A stretch of DNA of 48,512 bases. It comes from Opitutus sp. GAS368. GTDB lineage: Bacteria > Verrucomicrobiota > Verrucomicrobiia > Opitutales > Opitutaceae. The notes under the pieces are model-generated. The model made no database searches, was not told where the DNA came from, and worked only from the letters and a program-made list of their open reading frames with translations. The stretch covers positions 1 through 48,512 of the forward strand of contig CAMDRP010000011.1 in assembly GCA_945906965.1 (NCBI GenBank), given 5' to 3'. Positions 6,962 through 15,632 of the stretch are shown in pieces; position 1 is the first letter of the stretch, and each line of letters starts with the position of its first letter. A program made the translations under genes and the position numbers.

Positions 6962-9900
6962 TTAGGCGAGGATTTGGCGGAGGCTATCGAGGTCCAGGAC
7001 ACTAGCGAGGGATTCTTCCTGGACGACGGCGTTGGCCAGGGCGGCCTTGTCGCGTTGGAGGGCGAGGATTTTCTGTTCCACCGTGTCGGCGGCGACGAGA
7101 CGGTAAGCGACGACGGGTTGGGTCTGGCCGATGCGATGCGTGCGGTCGATCGCTTGGGCTTCGACGGCCGGATTCCACCACGGATCGCAGAGGATAACGT
7201 AGCTGGCCGCAGTGAGATTGAGGCCGGAGCCGGCGGCTTTGAGCGAGAGCAGGAAAACCGTTTTGGAGCGATCGCTTTGGAACTGATCGACGAGTTCGGC
7301 GCGGTTTTCGGTGGCGCCGGTGAGCTTGAGGTAGCCGATGTCGGCGGCTTGGAGACGCGGCTCGATGAGTTCGAGCAGCGAGACGAATTGGCTGAAAACG
7401 AGCACCTGTTGGCCTTCGTCGCGGAGTTCTTCGAGGCGTTCGAGCAGGGCGTCGAGTTTGGCGCTGGGGATCTCACTGTGGGCCCCAGAGACGAGCGCGG
7501 GGTGGCAACAGATCTGGCGGAGGCGTAGGAGGCTAGCGAGCACGTTGAAGCGCACCGCGTCGAGGGCACGGGCGGTTTCGATGCCGAGGAGTTGGGCGCG
7601 GGCGCGTTTGAGTTCGGCGTCGTAGAGGGAGCGTTGTTCGCCGTCGAGATCGACAAGGATGATATCCTCGGTGCGCGGCGGCAGCTCGGGGGCGACTTGG
7701 GCCTTGGTGCGTCGCAGCATGAAGTGACGGACCCGGCGGCGGAGACGGGAGGCGGAGGTCGGATCCTCGGCGGGGTATTGGCGGCGGAAACCAGCTTGGG
7801 AGCCGAGGAGGCCGGGTTGCGCGAAGGCGAAGAGACTCCAGAGATCAAGGAGGCGGTTTTCGATGGGCGTACCGGTCAGGGCGACGCGGTGGGCGGCGGG
7901 GATGGCGCGCGCGATGGCGGCGGTCTGGCTGGTCGGGTTTTTGATGAACTGAGCCTCGTCGAGAATGACAGCATCCCAGTTGTGGCGGTGAAACCACGCG
8001 GTGTTAAGGCGGAGTTGAGCGTAGTTGACGACGAGCAGGGCCCCGCGGTCCGCGGGGCCGGGCATTTTGGTGCCGTAGGAAATGAGCGGCGTGAAGATTT
8101 CGGCGGCTAGTTCGGGCGCGAAACGTTCGGTTTCAGTGAGCCAGCCGTGCATGACACTCTTAGGGCAGATGACGACGGCGCGGAACGGTTTTTTATCGGC
8201 GCTGCCCGCTTGAGCGGCGGCGTGGGCGTGGGCTTGGTGCAGGAGCCAGGCGAGGGTTTGCACCGTTTTACCAAGACCCATGTCGTCGGCCAAAATACCA
8301 CCGAAGCCGCGCGCGGCGAGGTGCGCGAGAAATTGAAACCCCTCTTCTTGATAGGGGCGCAAGGTGGCGCGCAGGCCAGTGGGAAGAGCCGGGGTGGGAA
8401 TAGCGGCGATAGCAGCGGCGCGCTCGCGGAGCGTGTCGGCGAGGGCGGCGTCTTGGGCGGCGAAGGTATCGATCTCGGCGACGAGTTGCAGCGCGTGCAA
8501 CCGGTGCTTCGCGGGCTTGCCGGCGGCGAGCATGTCTTCGGCGCGGAGGCCAAGACGGTCGAGGGCGGCTTCGGTGCCGTTGTTGGCGGTGGGGGCGAGC
8601 TCGAGGCGCCGCCAACCATGGTTGGGCAGGCGAACCCACTTACCGCGGGCTTTGAGGAGCAGGGCGAGTTCGTCGGGTTTGAGTGTGGTGTCTTCGACGC
8701 GGAGTTCGACGGTGAGGTCAAACCAGTCGCGGCCTTCACCGGCGGCGGGCGCGGCGGAAAATTCCACGTGGCCCTGTAAAGCTGGGCCGAGGAGGCCAGA
8801 TAACATGGGTGAGGCTTCGATCTCGAGGTCGGGCGGGAGCGTCTCGCGCCAGGCGAGAAATTCCTCAGGGAAGGTCTTGGTCATGGACCGGGCCCAGACG
8901 TTGACCCATCGGTTCCAATTGAGCCGGAATTCGGCGAAGCAACCGGCGATAGCGTTGGCGCCGTTGAGATCGAATTCGAGCAGGGGCTCGTCGGCCGCGC
9001 CGGGCGCGGGGACGTGGCCTGGCGTCCATTGCCAGCCGCGTTCGCCGTCCCATTGCTGTTCGCAGGCAGGATTGCTGGAGCGCGCGAAGAGTTGGGCGTG
9101 AAAATATTCGGAGGCGTCGGGCTCGGTGTCGGCGGTGCTCCAGCACTTGATGACGGGGCGGAGCGGGACGCGGCGGACGCGATTTTCCAAGGCCGCGGGC
9201 AGGCGCAAGCCTGAGGCGCGGAGGCGCGACATAAGCCCGGCGTCGGCGAGGACGGCGGCAGGGATGTGGCGCGCGGGGAGCGGCGGCGGGCCGCGCCAGA
9301 TACGGCCGGAGAACAAGTAGAGCGGCTCGGGTTTTTTGGTGATGAGCCGGGCCTCCTCGGCGTTGCGGCCGTCGGGCGTGAGGAGGCGCAGTTCGAGGCG
9401 ATCGCGTTGCGCGGCCGAGATGATGGCTTCGGGAATGAGCGGCTCGGGCTCGATGATGAACGCTTGTTCATCCGTGCGGACAATCGCGTCGCGGGCGGCC
9501 GCAGTGGTGAGCAGAGCGGCGGCGCCGTCGGCGGAGAGGGTGAGGCGCGGCGTGTATTGCCAAGCATAGCCGCGGCATTCGGTGATCAACAACGTCGCGA
9601 GCGCGGCTTCGGCGGGAGGGCGATCCGAGAAATCGGCGGGGCGCGAAGCGGCGAGCGCGGTGAACCAGCGTTGCGTGGGCGGGCGCCAGGGTTTGTCGGC
9701 GGCGGGGCGGATCTCGATCAGGAATTTACCGAGCGGGTTGATGCGCGCGCGCAGGCCGACAATATCGGTCGCGGGATTATCGGCGTGGCTGGTGCCGGTG
9801 GTTTCGGGAGCGGCAAACGCGGTGCGCCAGACGGCGAGTTCTTGTTGGACGAGTTGATCATCCACGGCAGCGTGGACGGCCGTGGTGTCGGTGAGCGGGC

Positions 9901-10627
9901 GGAGAAATTCCGGAATGTCGCGGCCCGTCTGTTCGTAATGGTAGGCGATATATTGCCAGAGCGTCCACGGATCGCGGGGCGGGGCTTCGGGATTCCACCA
10001 ATCTTCGAAAATCGGCGTGTGTAACTCGTGGCCGGGAGTCGGGACGTATTCGAAGCCGTGGGTACGCAGCTGGCTGGCGTGGAGCTTGCCGGAGCCACGC
10101 GCGAAATCGGCGAAGAGGGCGGCGAGGTTGCCGAGTTGGCGACCTTCGCCTTCGGTGAGAGCGCGGCCGAGTTTTTCGGCGAGGATGGGTGACCATTGCA
10201 CGCGAAATGTGTGCCGGTTGAGCGGGGCGGTGGGCGCGGCGGATTTTGCGCCGGCGGGAAGTTTAGCGGCGGCCGTGCTGGCGGCATCGGTGCTGGCGGG
10301 CGAGCCGGCGTTGGCTTCAGCGAGCCAAGCCAGTCCGGCGCCGTAGATGTGGCGGCAGTCTTTGCGCAGTTCACAGGCGCACTTGGCGGTCCATTGGCCG
10401 CGCGTGAGAAAGAGTGTAACAGAAAATTTTTCCGCTTCTTCGGCGACAATGGCTTCGATGTAATGATCGGCTTGCGTGCCGATTTTTTGGACCTGCTTGG
10501 TCGTGAAGGTCGATTCGCCGAGTTTGCGGGTCTTGGGCTCGAAGGCGTCGAGCCACGAACGCAACGCAGTGAGAGCGTCCGGGGTCTGGACGCTACGGAC
10601 GACGGGAGGGCGCGCGCGGGCGCACAT
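6962..10627 (-). CDS. SWIM zinc finger SNF2-family helicase
   Basis: The 1,221-residue protein has an N-terminal SWIM zinc finger (C83-x-C85-x5-C91-x-H93), a long central region of unknown fold, and a C-terminal SNF2 ATPase. Helicase motifs seen are ILADDMGLGKT (motif I, near residue 780), VILDEAQFIKNP (motif II, near 890), ALTGTPIENR (motif III) and the C-terminal LNLTAASYVILCDPWWNP...HRIGQTQPV (motifs V-VI). Bacterial members translocate on DNA or remodel nucleoprotein; the exact role is unknown, although SWIM-SNF2 proteins occur next to repair and defence genes. The start lies six bases from the end of glyRS, so the two genes probably form one transcript. Confidence 0.92.
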   Translation of the reverse strand: MCARARPPVVRSVQTPDALTALRSWLDAFEPKTRKLGESTFTTKQVQKIGTQADHYIEAIVAEEAEKFSVTLFLTRGQWTAKCACELRKDCRHIYGAGLAWLAEANAGSPASTDAASTAAAKLPAGAKSAAPTAPLNRHTFRVQWSPILAEKLGRALTEGEGRQLGNLAALFADFARGSGKLHASQLRTHGFEYVPTPGHELHTPIFEDWWNPEAPPRDPWTLWQYIAYHYEQTGRDIPEFLRPLTDTTAVHAAVDDQLVQQELAVWRTAFAAPETTGTSHADNPATDIVGLRARINPLGKFLIEIRPAADKPWRPPTQRWFTALAASRPADFSDRPPAEAALATLLITECRGYAWQYTPRLTLSADGAAALLTTAAARDAIVRTDEQAFIIEPEPLIPEAIISAAQRDRLELRLLTPDGRNAEEARLITKKPEPLYLFSGRIWRGPPPLPARHIPAAVLADAGLMSRLRASGLRLPAALENRVRRVPLRPVIKCWSTADTEPDASEYFHAQLFARSSNPACEQQWDGERGWQWTPGHVPAPGAADEPLLEFDLNGANAIAGCFAEFRLNWNRWVNVWARSMTKTFPEEFLAWRETLPPDLEIEASPMLSGLLGPALQGHVEFSAAPAAGEGRDWFDLTVELRVEDTTLKPDELALLLKARGKWVRLPNHGWRRLELAPTANNGTEAALDRLGLRAEDMLAAGKPAKHRLHALQLVAEIDTFAAQDAALADTLRERAAAIAAIPTPALPTGLRATLRPYQEEGFQFLAHLAARGFGGILADDMGLGKTVQTLAWLLHQAHAHAAAQAGSADKKPFRAVVICPKSVMHGWLTETERFAPELAAEIFTPLISYGTKMPGPADRGALLVVNYAQLRLNTAWFHRHNWDAVILDEAQFIKNPTSQTAAIARAIPAAHRVALTGTPIENRLLDLWSLFAFAQPGLLGSQAGFRRQYPAEDPTSASRLRRRVRHFMLRRTKAQVAPELPPRTEDIILVDLDGEQRSLYDAELKRARAQLLGIETARALDAVRFNVLASLLRLRQICCHPALVSGAHSEIPSAKLDALLERLEELRDEGQQVLVFSQFVSLLELIEPRLQAADIGYLKLTGATENRAELVDQFQSDRSKTVFLLSLKAAGSGLNLTAASYVILCDPWWNPAVEAQAIDRTHRIGQTQPVVAYRLVAADTVEQKILALQRDKAALANAVVQEESLASVLDLDSLRQILA

Positions 10628-10633
10628 AGCGGG

Positions 10634-12193
10634 TTAGTAAACGTGCTCTTCCAGGAGAGCGAAAAGTTCAGCCTCGGTGACGCGGCGTTGCTGCATGGTG
10701 TCGCGGTCGCGGAGGGTAAACGTGTCGCCCGGTTTTTCGATCGTGTCGAAATCGATGGTCACGCACCAAGGCGTGCCAATCTCATCCTGGCGACGGTAAC
10801 GGCGACCAATGGCGGCGGTTTCATCGTAAAATACAGCGTAGCGGCGCTGGAGTTTTTTGTAGAGCGCTTGGGCGCGGGCGACGAGGACCTCTTTGTTTTT
10901 GAGGAGCGGGAGGACGGCGACTTTGACCGGCGCGATGCGCGGGCTGAGGTGGAGCACCGTGCGCGTCTCGGTGTTACCTTTTTCGTCGGTGACAGCTTCT
11001 TCGGCGTAGCCGGCGCAGAGGACAGCGAGGAAGATGCGATCAACGCCGACGGCCGGCTCGATGACGTGCGGGACAAATTTCTTTTTCGTAGCTTCGTCGA
11101 AGATTTCCTGCGGTTTGCCGGAGGCGTTGGCGTGTTGCGTGAGATCGTAGCTGCCGCGGGCGGCGATGCCCCAGAGCTCCTGCACGCCGAACGGATATTT
11201 GAACATGATGTCCACCGTGCCGCGGGAGTAGAACGCGAGTTTCTCCTTCGGGTGCGCGTAGCGCGATAGGTGCGAGTCAGGCAGGCCGATGCTCTTTAAC
11301 CACGCTTCGCACCATGCAATCCACTCTTCGTGGACCTTGGACCAATCAGCGTCTTCGTGGATAAAATATTCCATTTCCATCTGCTCGAATTCACGCGAGC
11401 GGAAGATGAAGTTGCGCGGCGTGATTTCGTTGCGGAACGACTTGCCGATTTGCGCGATGCCAAAAGGCAATTTCACACGACCGGTATCGACGACGTTCTT
11501 GAAATCAACGAACATGCCCTGCGCCGTCTCAGGCCGCAAATAAGCGACGGAAGAACCATCCGTCATGGCGCCAACGTTCGTCTGGAACATCATGTTAAAG
11601 GCGCGCGGAGCGGTAAGGCTGCCGGGTTCGCCAGTGGCCGGCGAAGGGATCAACGCGATCTCGTCTTCGCGCGCTTCGGTGAGGTCTTTGGCGACGACGG
11701 GTGAGAGCGTGCCTTGAAGAGCTTTTTTGCGCTTAAATGACTCCGCGGCCGTTTGGAGTTCGCCTGCGGTGTTTTCACTTTCAAGCGCCGAGACGTAACC
11801 AACGGTCTGCGCGACGCCATCCACTCCGGTGATAACGACGGGCGAGAAAAACAGCTGGTCCGCGCGGTAGCGTTGCTTCGAAACTTTGCAGTCCACGAGC
11901 GGATCGGAAAAGCCGGCGACGTGGCCGGAGGCTTCCCAGACCTTTGGGTGCATGATGATTGAAGTCTCGATGCCCACGATATCGTCGCGGCGCTGCACCA
12001 TATCTGCCCACCAGCAATCGCGGATGTTCTTCTTTAACTCGGCGCCCAGCGGACCGTAATCGAAGAAGCCGTTGAAACCGCCGTAGATCTCGGATGACTG
12101 GAAAATAAAGCCGCGGCGCTTCGCGAGCGCGACGAGGTTATCCATCGAAACGGGAGCCGGGGCGGCGGTAGCGGGAGTGGTGGCGTCTGACAT
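10634..12193 (-). CDS. glyS: Glycine--tRNA ligase, homodimeric type
   Basis: The 519-residue product is a class II aminoacyl-tRNA synthetase of the alpha2 type (eukaryote/archaea-like), not the split GlyQ/GlyS form. Motifs include [23 protein letters not shown] near the N-terminus, [25 protein letters not shown] (motif 2) and [16 protein letters not shown] (motif 3 region). The C-terminal anticodon-binding domain follows from about [12 protein letters not shown] chose MSDATTP (12191-12193); MDNLVAL is an alternative downstream start and an upstream ATG at 12214 adds seven residues. The symbol glyS (also written glyQS) refers to the single-chain enzyme. Confidence 0.93.
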   Translation of the reverse strand: MSDATTPATAAPAPVSMDNLVALAKRRGFIFQSSEIYGGFNGFFDYGPLGAELKKNIRDCWWADMVQRRDDIVGIETSIIMHPKVWEASGHVAGFSDPLVDCKVSKQRYRADQLFFSPVVITGVDGVAQTVGYVSALESENTAGELQTAAESFKRKKALQGTLSPVVAKDLTEAREDEIALIPSPATGEPGSLTAPRAFNMMFQTNVGAMTDGSSVAYLRPETAQGMFVDFKNVVDTGRVKLPFGIAQIGKSFRNEITPRNFIFRSREFEQMEMEYFIHEDADWSKVHEEWIAWCEAWLKSIGLPDSHLSRYAHPKEKLAFYSRGTVDIMFKYPFGVQELWGIAARGSYDLTQHANASGKPQEIFDEATKKKFVPHVIEPAVGVDRIFLAVLCAGYAEEAVTDEKGNTETRTVLHLSPRIAPVKVAVLPLLKNKEVLVARAQALYKKLQRRYAVFYDETAAIGRRYRRQDEIGTPWCVTIDFDTIEKPGDTFTLRDRDTMQQRRVTEAELFALLEEHVY

Positions 12194-12283
12194 AGCCGGA
12201 GAGACATGCCGCATCGCTCGCGCGCGGTCAAGGGCGGGAGCAGGTTAAAGCGCAATGTTTTGTGAACAATTTTAAGGAAGTGG

Positions 12284-12311
12284 GAACCTGCCGCAGTTGA
12301 AAAAGTCTGAA
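12284..12311 (+). promoter_or_regulatory. SigmaE/ECF-like promoter of degP
   Basis: GAACCT (12284-12289, preceded by GG) and TCTGAA (12306-12311) are separated by 16 bases. The sigmaE consensus is GGAACTT, about 15-17 bases, then TCTGA. The predicted start lies about 25 bases before the ATG at 12344. An envelope-stress sigma factor controlling a periplasmic protease gene is biologically sensible, but the sigma factor itself is not in this window. Confidence 0.55.
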
Positions 12312-12343
12312 CGCCCAGTTCATTGTCTTTCTAATCCCTAATT

Positions 12344-13873
12344 ATGTATCCTCGATTCCCTCGTTTAGCTTTTGTGTTAGCCGCACTTGTGACCGCTGGC
12401 GGTTTCGCCAGCCTCACGCTCCGCGCCGAAGAGAAAACCAAAACCCCCGAGCGCCCACCGCTCACGATCAAGGCCGACCCCAAAGCCATCAACCGCGATA
12501 CCCCTGATCGCATCAGCTACTCGAGTGTCGTCAAAAAAACCGCCCCGAGTGTGGTCTACGTCTTCTCCTCGAAGAAAACCAAAATATCGGCCGAGGCTGC
12601 GCCGTTTTTTAACGACCCCCAATTTCGCCGCTTTTTCGGGGCACCCGAACCCGATGAACGCAGCGAACGCGGCGGGCGGGGCAACCGCGGTGGGCGCGGT
12701 GATTCCGGTCCCGTCCAACAAGGCCTCGGCTCAGGGGTCATCATCTCGTCCGACGGTTATATTTTGACCAACAACCACGTAATCGACGGCGCCGACGAGG
12801 TGAAGGTCGCCTTCGGTGAGCCGCGCCGTGAATTTAAAGCCACCATCATCGGCCGCGACCCCAAGGCGGATGTCGCGGTTATTAAAATTCCCGCAACCGA
12901 TCTTACCCCGGCCACGCTCGGCGACAGCGACATGCTTGAAATCGGCGACGTCGTCCTCGCGATCGGCAACCCCTTTGGCATTGGCCAATCCGTCACGCGC
13001 GGAATCGTCAGTGCACTCAGTCGCGGCGGTCTGGGCATCGAGACGTATGAAGACTTTATTCAGACCGACGCCGCCATCAACCCCGGCAACTCCGGCGGTG
13101 CGCTCCTCGACGTCGAGGGCCGTCTCATCGGGCTCAACACCGCGATCCTCAGTCGCAGCGGCGGCTTTAACGGCGTCGGCTTCGCCATCCCGATTAACCA
13201 AGTCCGCGCCATCGCCGAGCAACTCGTGAAAACGGGCCGCGTCGACCGCGCGTTTCTCGGCGTCCAGACGCAGTCGCTCGACGCCGAGATTTCCGCGATG
13301 TTTAAAGTCAATCAAGGTGCGCTCATCGTCGATGTTCAGTCCGATACCCCCGCTGAAAAAGCCGGTCTTAAAAGTGGCGATATCATCACAAAAATCGACA
13401 CCACCACGATCCGCGACCCGCGTCATCTTCAACTTACGGTCACGCGCCTCATCCCGGGCACTGAAGCGAAAGTGGAATACCTCCGGGACGGCAAACCCGC
13501 GAGCGTGAAGGTGAAATTGACGGCCTTGCCCGGACAAAAGCGCGCCGGCGGCGACCGCAACGTAACGCCTGAGGCTAATGACATCGGTGTACTCAACGGG
13601 GTGGGGGTGGGCGATATTTCCGCCGAGCTGCGTGAGCAATTGAATCTACCGCGGCGCATCGAAGGCGCGATCATTACCTCCGTCGAAGCCGATAGTCCTT
13701 CCGCGCGCGCCGGCCTGCGCGAAGGCGACATCATCCTCGAGCTTGATCGGCGCCCCGTGCGCAACGCGGATGAAGCCGTCAAATTAAGCGAAGAAATCAA
13801 AGGCCCCAAAGTGCTCGTGTTCTTCTGGCGCAGCGGCACCAGCCGCTACCTCGTCGTCGACGAATCCAAATAA
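12344..13873 (+). CDS. degP: Do-family periplasmic serine endoprotease (DegP/HtrA)
   Basis: The 509-residue protein has an N-terminal signal or anchor segment (about residues 7-28), a trypsin-like domain with the complete triad H145 (NNHVIDGA), D176 (KADVAVIK) and S250 (GNSGGALLD), and two PDZ domains at about 285-380 and 415-505. It degrades or refolds damaged envelope proteins. A low-complexity Arg/Gly stretch with three GRG/RGG units (about 104-125) sits where the regulatory LA loop lies in DegP. It is divergent from glyRS and sits behind a sigmaE-like promoter. DegP, DegQ and DegS cannot be separated with certainty, but two PDZ domains exclude a DegS-type protein. Confidence 0.93.
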   Translation: MYPRFPRLAFVLAALVTAGGFASLTLRAEEKTKTPERPPLTIKADPKAINRDTPDRISYSSVVKKTAPSVVYVFSSKKTKISAEAAPFFNDPQFRRFFGAPEPDERSERGGRGNRGGRGDSGPVQQGLGSGVIISSDGYILTNNHVIDGADEVKVAFGEPRREFKATIIGRDPKADVAVIKIPATDLTPATLGDSDMLEIGDVVLAIGNPFGIGQSVTRGIVSALSRGGLGIETYEDFIQTDAAINPGNSGGALLDVEGRLIGLNTAILSRSGGFNGVGFAIPINQVRAIAEQLVKTGRVDRAFLGVQTQSLDAEISAMFKVNQGALIVDVQSDTPAEKAGLKSGDIITKIDTTTIRDPRHLQLTVTRLIPGTEAKVEYLRDGKPASVKVKLTALPGQKRAGGDRNVTPEANDIGVLNGVGVGDISAELREQLNLPRRIEGAIITSVEADSPSARAGLREGDIILELDRRPVRNADEAVKLSEEIKGPKVLVFFWRSGTSRYLVVDESK

Positions 13874-13944
13874 AACATAGTTTCACCCCGCTGCTTCTGT
13901 GACGATCGCCATCCGCACGGCGAATCCGGTGTGAGGCCGCAAAA

Positions 13945-13980
13945 AAACCCCGGTCGTGGGACCGGGGTTTTCGTTTTCAA
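13945..13980. terminator. Bidirectional rho-independent terminator
   Basis: An 11-base stem AAACCCCGGTC / GACCGGGGTTT (13945-13955 and 13960-13970) closes a four-base loop. It is followed by TTTTCGTTTT on the plus strand and preceded by an A-run that supplies a U-tract on the minus strand. It lies between the convergent degP and Gfo/Idh genes and would serve both. Confidence 0.85.
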
Positions 13981-13991
13981 AAACAAACCGT

Positions 13992-15491
13992 TTAGGCGAG
14001 CTGTGGGATCGTGAAGGCGCCGCGGCCCACGCGTTTGCGGAGCGGGTGGTTGTTGGCGGCATCGACGACGACTTTTTCGGCGCCGGTGAACATCTCGGTC
14101 TTGCGGTCCAACGTGAGCAACGGCCCGAGCACGCTCGTGGTCGCGGCGACATCGACGGCGTTGGCCTTCAAGTGCTCAAGGATGCGGCCGTAGGCTTCCG
14201 TCGTGGGCGCGCTAGCTTTGATGGCTTCACCGATGGCGGCGTTGGATTTATCGGCGCCGACGAGATACGAAAGGTTACCCAGGTGACACAGCGCCGTGGA
14301 GTAGTGGCACTCGTCAATCAGGCCGACGGCGACTTTGCGGTTTTTCACCGCTTTCACGAAGTTGGCGCGGTGGGCGCCGTTGCCGCCATTGACGAGGGAT
14401 TTGATTTTCGTGTTGGCGTTGTCGTAGATGTTCGCGGTGCCGCTTTCGCTGACGGTGACGTAGCCGTTTTCGCATTGGACGACGACACCGACGCGGGCGC
14501 CGCGGTAATTATCCATGGCTTTCATGCCGGCTTTCATGGGTAGGCCGCGGACTTCGAAGATGAGCGGGGCTTTTTCGAAATTGAAGACGGAGAGCAGCGT
14601 GTTCGGCGTATCGGCGTCGTCGCGGTAACCGAAGCGCCCGCCAAGGCTCATGACGCTCGCGGGCAGGCCGGTTTCACCGAGGAACCAACGGGCAACGTCC
14701 ATCTGGTGGATGCCTTGGTTGGTGATGTCGCCGCCGCCGTAATTCCAGAACCAGTGCCAATCGTAGTGGACGGAGCCTTTGGAGCCGTTGCGGCGGGGTG
14801 GGGTGAGGGTCGCGGGGCCGGTCCAGAGATCGTAATCGACGGTGGCGGGAACGGGTTGAGGGCCTGTGGTCAAGCCGATGCTGTCACGGGGTTTATAACA
14901 GAGGCCGCGGGCCCATTGAATTTTGCCGATCTGGCCGGAGCGCACATAGGCGACGGCTTCTTGGATATCGAGGGAAGAGCGGTTTTGGGTGCCGGTCTGG
15001 ACGATGTTTTTGGTGTATTTGAGCGAGGCGGCAAGCGCTTGGCGGCCTTCCCAGATGTTGTGGGAGAGGGGTTTTTCAACGTACACGTCTTTGCCCGCTT
15101 GCAGGGCCCAGATCGTCTGGAGCGCGTGTTGGTGGTTGGGCGTGCCGAGGACGACGGCGTCGATATCTTTGTTTTCGAGGAGCTTGCGGTAATCGATGTA
15201 AGTCTCGGGTTTGACGCCGGCTTTTACGCACTCTTCAAGGCGCTTGGCGAGGACGGCGGTATCGACATCGCAGATGGCGACGAGGCGGGCGCCGGGCAGT
15301 TTGTTGAGATAATCACGCATGTGGCCGGCGCCTTGGGCGTTGATGCCAACGACGGCAACGCGGATGTCGCCATTGGCGCTACCGGCGGCGGGGGCTACTT
15401 GGCCGAAGAGGCGGGTTTGACCGGCGAACAGGGCGGCGCCACCGCCGACGAGGGAGGCCTTGAGGAATTCTTTGCGGGACCAGGATTTCAT
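13992..15491 (-). CDS. Tat-exported Gfo/Idh/MocA family dehydrogenase
   Basis: The 499-residue protein starts with a twin-arginine-like signal (SRKEFLKASLVGGGAALFAG), so it is probably folded with its cofactor before export. The signal has only R-K at the conserved pair. The Rossmann domain follows (RVAVVGINAQGAGHM, then VAICDVD and GTPNHQHALQ) with the family motif EKPLSH near residue 138. The C-terminal substrate domain includes WHWFWNYGGGDITNQGIHQMD. Such proteins oxidise or reduce sugars and glycosides with tightly bound NAD(H). Its 5' region carries a 28-base motif also found before the FG-GAP gene at 20122. Confidence 0.88.
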   Translation of the reverse strand: MKSWSRKEFLKASLVGGGAALFAGQTRLFGQVAPAAGSANGDIRVAVVGINAQGAGHMRDYLNKLPGARLVAICDVDTAVLAKRLEECVKAGVKPETYIDYRKLLENKDIDAVVLGTPNHQHALQTIWALQAGKDVYVEKPLSHNIWEGRQALAASLKYTKNIVQTGTQNRSSLDIQEAVAYVRSGQIGKIQWARGLCYKPRDSIGLTTGPQPVPATVDYDLWTGPATLTPPRRNGSKGSVHYDWHWFWNYGGGDITNQGIHQMDVARWFLGETGLPASVMSLGGRFGYRDDADTPNTLLSVFNFEKAPLIFEVRGLPMKAGMKAMDNYRGARVGVVVQCENGYVTVSESGTANIYDNANTKIKSLVNGGNGAHRANFVKAVKNRKVAVGLIDECHYSTALCHLGNLSYLVGADKSNAAIGEAIKASAPTTEAYGRILEHLKANAVDVAATTSVLGPLLTLDRKTEMFTGAEKVVVDAANNHPLRKRVGRGAFTIPQLA

Positions 15492-15559
15492 GGGGATAAT
15501 TTAGGGAGCGGGGGAGGAAACAGTGGGGCAATAGACGCGTCGCAAGCGGGGAAGAGACG

Positions 15560-15587
15560 CAAAAACTTACATCACTACTTCTATTCG
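15560..15587 (+). promoter_or_regulatory. Shared bipartite motif, copy 1 (putative operator)
   Basis: CAAAAACTT, ten bases, then TTCTATTCG. The same two half-sites with the same spacing recur at 20021-20048. This copy ends 69 bases upstream of the exported Gfo/Idh start, in inverted orientation relative to that gene. It may be a regulator-binding site. Confidence 0.5.
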
Positions 15588-15632
15588 GTGGGTCGAGGAT
15601 AATTTGTCGCGCGGGCGCTTGGCTGGGTAGGC

